Below are positions 28,653 through 37,280 of a DNA stretch of 64,000 nucleotides, piece after piece. The stretch comes from Azospirillum melinis (lineage in GTDB: Bacteria; Pseudomonadota; Alphaproteobacteria; Azospirillales; Azospirillaceae). How positions within the stretch are numbered: the first letter of the stretch is position 1; the number at the start of each line of letters is the position of its first letter. A program made the translations under genes and the position numbers. The notes under the pieces were generated by a model, which worked only from the letters and a program-made list of their open reading frames with translations, searched no databases and was not told the origin of the DNA. The stretch lies in assembly GCF_013340935.1 (NCBI RefSeq), contig NZ_WHOS01000002.1:248001-312000 (forward strand), given 5' to 3'.

Positions 28653-29420
28653 TCAGGCCAGCACGATGCGCACCCCGGCGGCGGTCAACCGTTCCGACCT
28701 TGCGGCGTCCAATCCGTCATCGCAACACAGGAAATCGAAACTGTCGAGCTTGGCGAAGAAGGCCGGTTTGACCTGATCGAACTTGCTGCTGTCGATGACC
28801 AGCGCCCTGGTCACCGCGTTGGCGATGGCCGTCTGCTTGATCTCCACCTCATGGAAGTTCGAGCAGCTGATCCCCAGCGACTCGTGCACGCCGCCGGCCG
28901 AGATGAAGGCGGTGTTGATGCCGATGCCCCGCAGCATCTCCAGCGATTCCGGACTGGAGAAGGAGGCGGAGGAGGCATGGTAAAGGCCGCCCAGCATGAC
29001 CACACGTACGCCGGGCTTCTTGCAGACGATCTCCGCAATGTTCATCGCGTAACAGACCACGGTGATCTGGCTGTCGGCGGGGATGCGGCTGGCGAGATGG
29101 GTGGTGGTGGTGCCACAATCGATGAAGACCGTTTCACCCGGCTTCAGCAGGCTTGCCGCCGCCTCGCAGGCGGTGCGCTTCATTTCAATGTGGGCGTCCC
29201 GCTCGCGATCCAGGATGTAACCCATACCTCCTGCGCTCTCCAGCCCGCCGGCGATGTAGCCGCCAAGATAGGCGAATCGTCCGCCGCAGGACGCGATATC
29301 GCGCCGCACCGTCATTTCCGATACGCCCAGCAGCCGCGCCGCATCCTTCAGCCGAAGATAGCCGTCGGCATCCAAGGCGGACTGCAACCGGTTCAGACGC
29401 TCGGCCTTTCTCATCGACAT
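28653..29420 (-). CDS. DeoR-family transcriptional regulator
   Basis: 255 residues. N-terminal winged HTH: KAERLNRLQSALDADGYL, LKDAARLLGVSEMTVRRDI. The DeoR-C effector domain includes VFIDCGTTTTHLASRIP, VVCYAMNIAEI, VVMLGGLYHASSASF, AFISAGGVHESLGISC and VIDSSKFDQVKPAFFA, which normally senses a phosphorylated sugar. Start taken at ATG 29420. It is divergent from deoC and the sugar ABC operon and very likely represses them until sugar is present. It is convergent with cbbR, with 9 bases between stops. Confidence 0.9.
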   Translation of the reverse strand: MSMRKAERLNRLQSALDADGYLRLKDAARLLGVSEMTVRRDIASCGGRFAYLGGYIAGGLESAGGMGYILDRERDAHIEMKRTACEAAASLLKPGETVFIDCGTTTTHLASRIPADSQITVVCYAMNIAEIVCKKPGVRVVMLGGLYHASSASFSSPESLEMLRGIGINTAFISAGGVHESLGISCSNFHEVEIKQTAIANAVTRALVIDSSKFDQVKPAFFAKLDSFDFLCCDDGLDAARSERLTAAGVRIVLA

Positions 29421-29707
29421 GTCCGCATTCCGCACCGTTTCCGCCCTTCCCGCCAGCGGCCACACCTTACAATCCACACGGGTTAATCCCAATGGTGCAA
29501 ACCTTGAACAGGAGGGCCGTGGTCAAGATCACAATCGCGTGCATTGATCTTGACACAGTGCGCGACAGCGTGAAACTATCCTTTCAGAAAATGTTAGGAT
29601 GTTAACATCGTAGGATGCTCCCAAAGGGGAACTCTGAAGCGGTGTCGGCATCCCGGCGACAATCGAGGAGAGCCCCCAAGGACAAGGGGCTCCCCGGGAG
29701 GACCAAT
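29421..29707. promoter_or_regulatory. DeoR-regulated divergent promoter with two palindromes
   Basis: The 287-base gap between the regulator and deoC has two strong palindromes. One is GTCAAGATCA-N13-TGATCTTGAC (29522-29531 and 29545-29554). The other is GATGTTAACATC (29598-29609). TTGACA at 29550-29555, overlapping the right arm, could be a -35 for deoC, with AAACTATCC about 18 bases on. The palindromes are natural candidates for DeoR-family operators. Confidence 0.6.
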
Positions 29708-30379
29708 ATGCCGATACCCAGCGTTCCGGCGGAGCCGGCCGGTCTGGCTCCGTTCATCGACCACACTCTGTTGCGTCCCGATGCCCAGCCCGCCGAGGTC
29801 GAGCGGCTGTGCGACGAGGCGCGTGCGCACGCCTTCAAGGCGGTCTGCGTCAACCCCGTCTTCATCCCACTGGTGACCGAACGGCTGGCCGGATCGCCGG
29901 TGGCGCCCTGCGCCGTCATCTGCTTCCCCTTCGGCGCCGATCCTTCGGCGATCAAGGCGGACGAGGCCGAGTGGGTGGTTCGCCATGGCGCCCGCGAGGT
30001 CGACATGGTGATCCCCATCGGCCTGCTGAAAGCCGGGCGGACAAGCGAGGTGCGCGACGACATCGCCGAGGTCAAGCGAGCCTGTGGCAACGCCCTGCTG
30101 AAGGTCATCATCGAGACCAGCCTGCTCACCGACGAGGAGAAGATCCTGGCCTGCCGCCTGTCGCAGGAGGCCGGGGCCGATTTCGTCAAGACCTCCACCG
30201 GCTTCGCCGGGGGTGGTGCCACCGCCGAGGATGTGGCGCTGATGCGCCGGACCGTCGGCGACGGCATGGGCGTCAAGGCGTCGGGCGGCGTGCGGACCAC
30301 CGAGGACGCCCGCCGCATGATCGCGGCCGGTGCCTCGCGCATCGGCGCCAGCGCCAGCGTGGCGATCATCGGCGGCTGA
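29708..30379 (+). CDS. deoC: Deoxyribose-phosphate aldolase
   Basis: 223 residues. Cleaves 2-deoxyribose 5-phosphate to glyceraldehyde 3-phosphate and acetaldehyde by a Schiff base. Signatures: [61 protein letters not shown] and [15 protein letters not shown] with the Schiff-base Lys K161, then [13 protein letters not shown]. The start at 29708 has GGGAGGACCAAT just upstream. First gene of the operon running through the ABC importer to the FGGY kinase. A role in deoxyribose or nucleoside-sugar use, or retro-aldol cleavage of another phosphorylated pentose derivative, is likely. Confidence 0.93.
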   Translation: MPIPSVPAEPAGLAPFIDHTLLRPDAQPAEVERLCDEARAHAFKAVCVNPVFIPLVTERLAGSPVAPCAVICFPFGADPSAIKADEAEWVVRHGAREVDMVIPIGLLKAGRTSEVRDDIAEVKRACGNALLKVIIETSLLTDEEKILACRLSQEAGADFVKTSTGFAGGGATAEDVALMRRTVGDGMGVKASGGVRTTEDARRMIAAGASRIGASASVAIIGG

Positions 30380-30408
30380 GGCCGCCAGCTTCGCACACGT
30401 AGCGTAGC

Positions 30409-30448
30409 GTGCCGGTCGGGCGGGAGTTCCGTCCGTCCCGCCCGGCAC
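30409..30448 (+). terminator. Hairpin between deoC and the binding-protein gene
   Basis: GTGCC-GG-CGGGCGGGA (with an inserted T) pairs with TCCCGCCCGGCAC, a GC-rich stem with one bulge spanning 30409-30448. No clear T-run follows. It may attenuate or protect mRNA ends rather than stop transcription fully. Confidence 0.5.
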
Positions 30449-30565
30449 GGCATCATCAAAAACGGAACGCGGAGGGGGTGGCAAACACCCCGGTGCTGCC
30501 GGCGGGTTGCGGAGTTCCGTCCCCGCCGTGCCGTGCGAATCGCCTCTCATGGGAGTCACGCCGAC

Positions 30566-31612
30566 ATGAAGAAGTTGCTGTCCTCGCTCATCGTCGCCGC
30601 ATCGCTGGTCGCCGGGCCGGCGATGGCCGCCGATCCGGTTCCGACTCCGGATGCCGTCAAGACGCTGAAGTCCGACGCCACCAAGAAGAAATACACCATC
30701 GCCACCGTGGTGAAGGTCGACGGCATCGCCTGGTTCGACCGCATGCGCGACGGCGTGAAGCAGTTCGCCAGCGACACCGGCCACGACACCTGGATGGTGG
30801 GGCCGAGCCAGGCCGACGCGGCGGCGCAGGTCCAGCTGGTCGAGAACCTGATCGCCCAGGGCGTCGACGCCATCGCCATCGTCCCCTTCTCGGTCGAGGC
30901 CGTGGAGCCGGTGCTGAAGAAGGCGCGCGACCGCGGCATCGTGGTGATCGCGCATGAGGCGTCGAACATCCAGAACGCCGACTATGTGCTGGAGGCCTTC
31001 GACAACTTCGCCTACGGCGCCAAGCTGATGGAAGTGCTGGGCAAGGCGATGGGCGGCGAGGGCAAGTATGTCTGCACCGTCGGCAGCCTGACCTCGAAGT
31101 CGCAGAACGAGTGGATCGACGGTGCCGTCGCCTATCAGAAGGAACATTTCCCGAAGATGCAGATGGTGACCAACCGTCTGGAGACTTATGACGACGCCAA
31201 CACCGACTACAATAAGCTGAAGGAAGTCCTGACGACATATCCGGACCTGAAGGGCATCGTCGGCGGTCCGATGCCGACCTCGGCCGGCGCCGGCCGTCTG
31301 GTGGCGGAACGTGGGCTGAAGAACAAGCTGTTCTTCTCCGGCACGGGTCTGGTGTCGGTGGCCGGCCAGTACCTGACCCAGGGCGACATCCAGTACATCC
31401 AGTTCTGGGATCCGGCGGTCGCCGGCTATGCCATGAACATGCTGGCGGTGATGGCGCTGGACGGCAAGAAGGACCAGATCAAGGCCGGCCTGAACCTGGG
31501 CCTGCCGGGCTACACCGCCCTGACGACGCCGCAGGGGGCAAAGGCCAACCTGCTGTACGGCCAGGGCTGGGTCGGCGTCACCAAGGAAAACATGGGCTCC
31601 TACGACTTCTGA
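30566..31612 (+). CDS. Sugar ABC transporter substrate-binding protein (LsrB/RhaS-like)
   Basis: 348 residues with a signal peptide (cleavage after about residue 21, AMA-AD). Type 1 periplasmic binding fold: IATVVKVDGIAWFDRMRDG, VGPSQADAAAQVQLVENL, DAIAIVPFSVEAVEPVL, IVVIAHEASN, KGIVGGPMPTSAGAGRLV and QYLTQGDIQYIQFWDPA. This pattern resembles the rhamnose/autoinducer-2-type binding proteins, so the ligand could be a pentose, deoxysugar or furanose. It precedes the ATPase and two permeases in one operon. ATG 30566 is chosen because the signal peptide begins there. Ligand identity is unresolved. Confidence 0.88.
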   Translation: MKKLLSSLIVAASLVAGPAMAADPVPTPDAVKTLKSDATKKKYTIATVVKVDGIAWFDRMRDGVKQFASDTGHDTWMVGPSQADAAAQVQLVENLIAQGVDAIAIVPFSVEAVEPVLKKARDRGIVVIAHEASNIQNADYVLEAFDNFAYGAKLMEVLGKAMGGEGKYVCTVGSLTSKSQNEWIDGAVAYQKEHFPKMQMVTNRLETYDDANTDYNKLKEVLTTYPDLKGIVGGPMPTSAGAGRLVAERGLKNKLFFSGTGLVSVAGQYLTQGDIQYIQFWDPAVAGYAMNMLAVMALDGKKDQIKAGLNLGLPGYTALTTPQGAKANLLYGQGWVGVTKENMGSYDF

Positions 31613-31623
31613 TGACACGGACA

Positions 31624-31660
31624 CGGGCGCCGGCGGCCGGAAACGACGGCCGGCGCCCGC
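31624..31660 (+). terminator. Hairpin between binding protein and ATPase genes
   Basis: CGGGCGCCGG at 31624 pairs with CCGGCGCCCG ending about 31659, with extra pairing through GGCCG/CGGCC and a small bulge. Such a stem between binding-protein and downstream ABC genes often raises the amount of binding protein. No T-run is seen. Confidence 0.55.
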
Positions 31661-31696
31661 ATCTTCACCCTTTCCTCGAACCGCCGGGCGGAAGAC

Positions 31697-33199
31697 ATGT
31701 CGGACGGTTTCATCGAACTCCGGAACATCCGGAAGGTGTTTGCCGGCGTCGTGGCGCTGGACGCCATGTCGCTGGTCATCAAGCCTGGCGAGATCCATTG
31801 CCTGGCCGGCGAGAACGGGTCGGGCAAATCCACCGTCATCAAGATCATGTCCGGCGTCTACCAACCGGACGGCGGCGAGATCCTGATCGACGGCAAGACG
31901 ATGCCCGGCATGTCGCCGATCGAGGCCATCGCCCACGGCGTCCAGGTCATCTACCAGGACTTCTCCCTGTTCGGGAATTTGACGGTCGCCGAAAATCTGG
32001 CGATGAACGTTCATCTCGGCGAGAAGCGGCGCTTGATGAACTGGCGGCGCACCCGCGCCATCGCCCGCGAGGCGGTCGACCGGCTGGGCGTGGAGCTGGA
32101 TCTGGACGCGGAGGTCGCGTCGCTGCCGACCGCCGGCAAGCAGCTGGTCGCCATCGCCCGCGCGCTGATGTCTGACGCCCGCCTGATCATCATGGACGAG
32201 CCGACCACCGCCTTGACCCGCAAGGAGGTCGAGACGCTGTTCCGCATCGTCCGCGACATCCAGGCGCGCGGCATCGCCATCCTGTTCGTCAGCCACAAGA
32301 TGCGGGAGATGCTGGAGATCAGCGAACGCATCACCGTGATCCGCAACGGCCGCAAGGTGGCGGAGGGGCCGACCGGCGACTTCGACGAGGCGCTGATCAC
32401 CCGCCACATGACCGGCGGCGACATCCTCAACCAACCCTATGTCTGGACCCCGCCGCCCGGCCCGCCGCCGGCGCCCCGGCTGGAAATCCGCAGCCTGACC
32501 GTGCCCGGCAAATGCGAGGATCTGAGCCTCGCCATCCGGCCGGGCGAGATCGTCGGGCTGTCCGGCCTGCTCGGTTCCGGCCGTACCGATCTGGCCCTGG
32601 CGCTGTTCGGCATGGTGCCGCGCTATGAAGGCGAAATCCTGATCGACGGCGCGCCAGTGAGGCTGCGCACGACCCAGGAGGCCATCGCCGCCGGTATCGC
32701 CTATGTGCCGGAGGACCGGCTGACCGAAGGGCTGTTCCTGCCGCAGAGCATCAAGCGCAACATGCTCGCCACCTCCTACGAGCGGCTGGCGCCCAAGCTG
32801 GTGATCGACCGCGAGCGTGCAGAGGAGATGACGCAGGGCATGGTCCGCGCCATGCAGATCGCCACCCCCACCGCCGAGAAGCCGGTGATGCAGCTCTCGG
32901 GCGGCAACCAGCAGCGCGTGGTGCTGGCCCGCTGGCTGCTGACCGACGCCCGCGTGCTGATCCTCAACGGCCCGACGGTCGGCGTCGATGTCGGGTCCAA
33001 GGCGGAGATCCATGCCAAGATCCGGGAGCTGGCGCAGCATCACGGCCTCGCCGTCCTGATGATCTCCGACGACGTGCTGGAGCTGGTGCAGAACTGCAAC
33101 CGCATCGTGCTGATGCATCGCGGGCGCTTCATCGAGGATCTGCCCGCCGCCGCCGTCACCGAAGAGACGGTCAGCGACCGGCTCAAGACCTTTACCTGA
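31697..33199 (+). CDS. Sugar ABC transporter double ATP-binding protein
   Basis: 500 residues with two ATPase domains, the RbsA/LsrA layout. The first is complete: Walker A GENGSGKST, Q-loop VIYQDFSLF, LPTAGKQLVAIARAL and Walker B LIIMDEPTTALT. The second has a degenerate A-loop (GLSGLLGSGRTDL), signature LSGGNQQRVVLARWLL, and at the Walker B site LNGPTVGVDVG, so the usual Asp-Glu before Pro is Asn424-Gly425. This suggests that hydrolysis relies on the first domain only. It powers the importer formed with the next two permeases. RBS GGGCGGAAGAC lies ahead of ATG 31697. Confidence 0.93.
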   Translation: MSDGFIELRNIRKVFAGVVALDAMSLVIKPGEIHCLAGENGSGKSTVIKIMSGVYQPDGGEILIDGKTMPGMSPIEAIAHGVQVIYQDFSLFGNLTVAENLAMNVHLGEKRRLMNWRRTRAIAREAVDRLGVELDLDAEVASLPTAGKQLVAIARALMSDARLIIMDEPTTALTRKEVETLFRIVRDIQARGIAILFVSHKMREMLEISERITVIRNGRKVAEGPTGDFDEALITRHMTGGDILNQPYVWTPPPGPPPAPRLEIRSLTVPGKCEDLSLAIRPGEIVGLSGLLGSGRTDLALALFGMVPRYEGEILIDGAPVRLRTTQEAIAAGIAYVPEDRLTEGLFLPQSIKRNMLATSYERLAPKLVIDRERAEEMTQGMVRAMQIATPTAEKPVMQLSGGNQQRVVLARWLLTDARVLILNGPTVGVDVGSKAEIHAKIRELAQHHGLAVLMISDDVLELVQNCNRIVLMHRGRFIEDLPAAAVTEETVSDRLKTFT

Positions 33200-33210
33200 G
33201 GGAGGAACCG

Positions 33211-34188
33211 ATGGCCCTGCTCCGCCGGTCGGAAACGGTCATCGCGGGCATCCTGCTGCTCGCCATGGTCCTCATCGGCACGATCAACCCCGCCTTCTGG
33301 CAGCTCGACAACCTGTTCAGCCTGATGCGCAGCAACGTCATCATCGGCATCATGGCGATGGGCGTGCTGCTGGTGCTGATCTCCGGCGGCATCGACGTGT
33401 CGTTCCCGGCCTTCGCCGTCGCCGCCATGTACCTGACGATCAAGGGCATGCTGGCGCTGGAATACAACGGCGTCGTCCTGCCGCTGCTGGCCGCCACGAT
33501 CATGGGGCTGGCGTTCGGCGCGGTGAACGGCTTCTTCGTCTACAAGTTCCGCATGATCCCGCTGATCGTGACGCTGGGCACCAGCGCCATGGTGCGCGGC
33601 TTCCTGCTGGGCGTCGTCGGCACCAGCATGATCAACATCAACAAGATGCCGACCGCGCTGATCAACTTCGGCCGCACCGACGTGGTCAGCGTCACCAAGG
33701 CCGACGGCACCACCTATGGCCTGACGGCGATGGTGCTGATCTATCTCGGGCTGGCGCTCGCCATGCATCTGGTGCTGCGCCACACCATGATCGGCCGCAG
33801 CGCCTATGCGCTGGGCGGCGATCCCGAGGCGGCGCGGCGCGCCGGCTTCGATTTGCGCAAGACCATCTTCTTCATCTACTGCGTCGCCGGCGCGCTGGCC
33901 GGTTTCGCCGGGCTTCTGCACAGCGGCATGATCTGGCTGGCCAACCCGCGCGACTTCGTGGGTCTTGAACTGGACGTCATCGCCGCGGTGGTGTTGGGCG
34001 GGGCGTCGATCTTCGGCGGGCGGGGCAGCGTGCTCGGCACCATGCTCGGCGTCTTCATGCTGGTGATGGTCAAGAACAGCCTGATCATCATGCGCGTGGA
34101 CACCACCTGGCAGCTCGTCGTCGTGGGTCTGATCGTCATCGCCGCGACCGCACTGTCGGCGTGGCGCGACCGCCGCCGGGCGGCGTGA
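33211..34188 (+). CDS. Sugar ABC transporter permease 1
   Basis: 325 residues, an RbsC/LsrC-type inner-membrane permease with about 8-10 hydrophobic segments. Signatures: MRSNVIIGIMAMGVLLVLISGGIDVS, NGFFVYKFRMIPLIVTLGT, YALGGDPEAARRAGFD and the cytoplasmic LDVIAAVVLGGASIFGGRGSV contact region. It begins 11 bases after the ATPase stop behind GAGGGAGGAACCG. It pairs with the next gene as a heterodimeric channel. Confidence 0.93.
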   Translation: MALLRRSETVIAGILLLAMVLIGTINPAFWQLDNLFSLMRSNVIIGIMAMGVLLVLISGGIDVSFPAFAVAAMYLTIKGMLALEYNGVVLPLLAATIMGLAFGAVNGFFVYKFRMIPLIVTLGTSAMVRGFLLGVVGTSMININKMPTALINFGRTDVVSVTKADGTTYGLTAMVLIYLGLALAMHLVLRHTMIGRSAYALGGDPEAARRAGFDLRKTIFFIYCVAGALAGFAGLLHSGMIWLANPRDFVGLELDVIAAVVLGGASIFGGRGSVLGTMLGVFMLVMVKNSLIIMRVDTTWQLVVVGLIVIAATALSAWRDRRRAA

Positions 34189-34200
34189 GGAGGCGGGAGC

Positions 34201-35193
34201 ATGAAGGCACAAATGAACATCCGCAGCCTGGTCAACCGCGACAACAACATCCTCCAGCTTCTGGTGATGACGGTGCTGATCTTCGCCGTGATGACGGCGC
34301 TCAGCCCGGACAAGTTCCTGCGCTACTACAACTTCGAATCGATCACCTACATCTTCCCGGAACTGGGGCTGCTCTCCATCGCGATGATGATCGCCATGCT
34401 GACCGGCGGTATCGACCTGTCGGTGGTGGGGGTCGCCAATTTGTCGGGCATCCTGGCCGGCGTCCTGTTCCACAAGATGGCGGGAGCGGCCGGCATCGCC
34501 GATACCGGTATCCTGACCGTCCTGTTGGGCGGGGTGATCGCGCTCGGCACCGGGCTGGTGGCGGGGACGGTCAACGGGCTGCTGATCACCCGCCTCGGCA
34601 TCACGCCGATCCTGGCGACACTGGGAACGGGACAGGTCTTCACCGGGCTTGCCATCGTGCTGACCGGCGGACCGGCCATCGTCGGCTTTCCCACCGCCTG
34701 GGCCTTCCTCGGCAACGGCAAGATCCTCGGGCTGGCGACGCCCTTCGTGCTGTTCGCGGTGATCGCCGTCCTGATCGCCTTCGTGCTGAGCCGTACCGCG
34801 CTGGGCATCAACCTGATGCTGATCGGCACCAACCCGAAGGCGGCGCTGTTCGCCGGGCTGAAGCGGGAACGGATGGTGCTGTACAGCTACATGCTGACCG
34901 GCGTGCTGGCCTCGGTCGCCGGCATCATCCTGTCGGGGCGGACCAATGCGGCGAAGTCGGATTACGGCACGTCCTACCTGCTGCAGGCGGTGCTGATCGC
35001 CGTGCTGGGCGGCACCAACCCCGCGGGAGGGCGCGGCACGGTTCTGGGCATCACCATCGCGGTGGCGGCGCTGATGCTGCTGTCGAGCGGGTTCCAGATC
35101 CTGCGCTTCTCCAACCACCTGATCGACTTCATCTGGGGCGCCTTCCTTCTGCTGGTCATCGCCATCAACGCCTACAAGAACCGCACCCGCTAG
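34201..35193 (+). CDS. Sugar ABC transporter permease 2
   Basis: 330 residues, a second RbsC-like permease. Signatures: ELGLLSIAMMIAMLTGGIDLSVVGVANL, NGLLITRLGITPILATLGT, LIGTNPKAALFAGLKRERM and LLQAVLIAVLGGTNPAGGRGTVLG. About 8-10 membrane segments. It begins 12 bases after permease 1, GAGGAGGCGGGAGC ahead of ATG. Completes a binding protein-ATPase-two-permease importer. Confidence 0.93.
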   Translation: MKAQMNIRSLVNRDNNILQLLVMTVLIFAVMTALSPDKFLRYYNFESITYIFPELGLLSIAMMIAMLTGGIDLSVVGVANLSGILAGVLFHKMAGAAGIADTGILTVLLGGVIALGTGLVAGTVNGLLITRLGITPILATLGTGQVFTGLAIVLTGGPAIVGFPTAWAFLGNGKILGLATPFVLFAVIAVLIAFVLSRTALGINLMLIGTNPKAALFAGLKRERMVLYSYMLTGVLASVAGIILSGRTNAAKSDYGTSYLLQAVLIAVLGGTNPAGGRGTVLGITIAVAALMLLSSGFQILRFSNHLIDFIWGAFLLLVIAINAYKNRTR

Positions 35194-35219
35194 ACGGCTT
35201 CCGATAGGGAGGAAATCCC

Positions 35220-36305
35220 ATGAGCGTCCGAACCGCAATCCATTTCCGCAAAAGCTTCTTCGGCGAGGCCGAGCGTCCGGTCGCCGAGGCGCATGGCATG
35301 ACCGCTAGCCTGTTTCGCTACGACAGCGGGATCGAGGCGGTGCGGCTGTCCAATCGGCGCGGGCATCTGGTGGTGCTGCCCTATTACGGCCAGATGGTGT
35401 GGGACGCCGTGTTCGACGGCGTCGACCTGACCATGTCGAATATGTTCGACATGCCACGTCCGGCAACCGAGATCGTCGGCACCTATGGCTGCTTCGCCTT
35501 CCATTCCGGGCTGCTGCGCAACGGCTGCCCCGGCCCGCAGGACAGCCATCTCCTGCATGGCGAAATGCCGTGCGCGCCGATGGATGCAGCCGGGCTGGAG
35601 GTGGGGGAGGATGACGAAGGCCCCTATATGGCGGTGACCGGCTGGCGCGAGTATGTGATGGGCTTCGGCGCCCATTACGTCGCCCGCCCGCGCGTCGTGC
35701 TGCGTCCCGGCTCCGCCCTGTTCGACATCGGAATGGAGGTGGAGAACCTGTCGGGTGCCGCCATGGACCTGATGTACATGTGCCACGTCAACTTCGCCTT
35801 CGCCGAGGGTGCCCGCATCGTCCAGCCCGCCCCCTTCACACCGGAGGCAACGGCGGTGCGCACGGTGGTGCCGGCCCATGTGCCGCGCAGCCCGGCCTAT
35901 GACGCACTGCTGTCCGACCTCGCCCGCGATCCGGCGGTGATGGAAGTGCTGGACGAGCCTGGGCGCTACGACCCGGAACAGGTCTTCTACATCCGAGGCC
36001 TGCGCACCGACGAGGAAGGCGGCACCGCGGTGATGATGCGGCGGCGCGAGGGCGACGCCTTCCACATCGCCTACAGCACGCAGGAGTTCCCCAAGACGGT
36101 GCGCTGGGTGCTGGTCAACAGCGACCAGAAGGTCTGCGCCTTTGCCCTGCCCTCCACCTGCGAGCCGGAGGGCTACATTGCGGAGAGCGCGAAGGGCAAT
36201 GTCCAGACGCTGGCGGGCGGCGAGACCCGGCGCTTTTCCGTGCGGCTGGGCTATCTGACCGCCGACGAGGCCGAAGCCGGGGAACGCGCCATCAGGGCGT
36301 TGTGA
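35220..36305 (+). CDS. DUF4432-type aldose 1-epimerase-like protein
   Basis: 361 residues. The beta-sandwich galactose-mutarotase-like pattern is visible in LSNRRGHLVVLPYYGQMVWDAVFDG, CFAFHSGLLRNGC, DSHLLHGEMPCAPMDAAGLEV, LMYMCHVNFAFAEGARI and VRWVLVNSDQKVCAFALPSTCEPEG. DUF4432 proteins resemble aldose-1-epimerases and lie in sugar operons; the enzymatic role has mostly not been tested. The start follows AGGGAGGAAATCCC. It is between the permease and the kinases, so it may interconvert anomers of the imported sugar before phosphorylation. Confidence 0.8.
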   Translation: MSVRTAIHFRKSFFGEAERPVAEAHGMTASLFRYDSGIEAVRLSNRRGHLVVLPYYGQMVWDAVFDGVDLTMSNMFDMPRPATEIVGTYGCFAFHSGLLRNGCPGPQDSHLLHGEMPCAPMDAAGLEVGEDDEGPYMAVTGWREYVMGFGAHYVARPRVVLRPGSALFDIGMEVENLSGAAMDLMYMCHVNFAFAEGARIVQPAPFTPEATAVRTVVPAHVPRSPAYDALLSDLARDPAVMEVLDEPGRYDPEQVFYIRGLRTDEEGGTAVMMRRREGDAFHIAYSTQEFPKTVRWVLVNSDQKVCAFALPSTCEPEGYIAESAKGNVQTLAGGETRRFSVRLGYLTADEAEAGERAIRAL

Positions 36306-36335
36306 GTCTGGGCGCTGTAACAAGGAGTGACGAAG

Positions 36336-37259
36336 ATGGGCAAGATCGCCGTGGTCGGCAGCAACATGGTCGACCTGATCACCTACACCGCCCGCATGCC
36401 CGGCCCCGGCGAGACCATCGAGGCGCCGCGCTTCGAGATGGGCTGCGGCGGCAAGGGCGCCAACCAGGCCATCGCCGCCGCCCGGCTGGGGGCCGAGGTG
36501 ATGATGGTCACCAAGGTCGGCGACGACATCTTCGCCGACAACACCATCCGCAACTTCGAGGAGTCCGGCATCGACACCCGTTACGTCGAACGGGTGCCCG
36601 GCACCTCCAGCGGCGTGGCACCCATTTTCGTCGAGCCGTCGGGCGAGAACAGCATCCTGATCATCAAGGGCGCCAACGCCCTGCTGTCGCCGGCCGACAT
36701 CGATCGTGCCGCCGAGGATCTGAAGGGCTGCGACCTGATCGTCATGCAGTTGGAAGTCCCGCTGGAGACGATTTACCACACCATCGCGTTCGGCGCGCGG
36801 CACGGCATCGAAACGCTGCTGAACCCGGCCCCGGCGCCCACCGATCTGGACCCGAAGCGGATCGAGCAGGTCACCTTCCTGGTGCCGAACCAGACGGAGC
36901 TGGCGACCATCTCCGGCCTGCCGGTGACCTCCGAGGCGGAGGCCGAGACGGCTGCGCGCGCGCTGATCGTGCGCGGCATCCGCACGGTGATCGTCACGCT
37001 GGGCGCCCGCGGCGCGCTCCTGGTGACCAAGGGCGAGGAGACGCGTCGGATCGAGCCGGTGCGGGTGACGCCGGTCGACACCACCGGGGCCGGCGACGCC
37101 TTCATCGGCAGCTTCGCCCGCTATTATGTCGAGAACCGCGACCTGGACGCGGCGCTGCACATGGCGGTGCGCTATGCCGCCGACAGCATCACCCGGCCGG
37201 GCACCCAGAAATCCTATGCCGGCCGCGAGGCGTTCGAGGCCTTCTGCGCCAGCCTGTAA
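36336..37259 (+). CDS. Ribokinase-family (PfkB) sugar kinase
   Basis: 307 residues. PfkB motifs: VVGSNMVDLITYTARMPGPGET, FEMGCGGKGANQAIAAARLGA, GDDIFADNTIRNFEESGID, LVPNQTELATI and the catalytic DTTGAGDAFIGSF. It phosphorylates a pentose, probably ribose or deoxyribose, on the 5-OH, which would feed deoC. I place the start at ATG 36336, 8 bases past AAGGAG; the GTG at 36327 overlaps the RBS. A ribokinase and an FGGY kinase together are unusual for one sugar. Confidence 0.88.
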   Translation: MGKIAVVGSNMVDLITYTARMPGPGETIEAPRFEMGCGGKGANQAIAAARLGAEVMMVTKVGDDIFADNTIRNFEESGIDTRYVERVPGTSSGVAPIFVEPSGENSILIIKGANALLSPADIDRAAEDLKGCDLIVMQLEVPLETIYHTIAFGARHGIETLLNPAPAPTDLDPKRIEQVTFLVPNQTELATISGLPVTSEAEAETAARALIVRGIRTVIVTLGARGALLVTKGEETRRIEPVRVTPVDTTGAGDAFIGSFARYYVENRDLDAALHMAVRYAADSITRPGTQKSYAGREAFEAFCASL

Positions 37260-37280
37260 GCATCGGGAGGAGGACACGCC

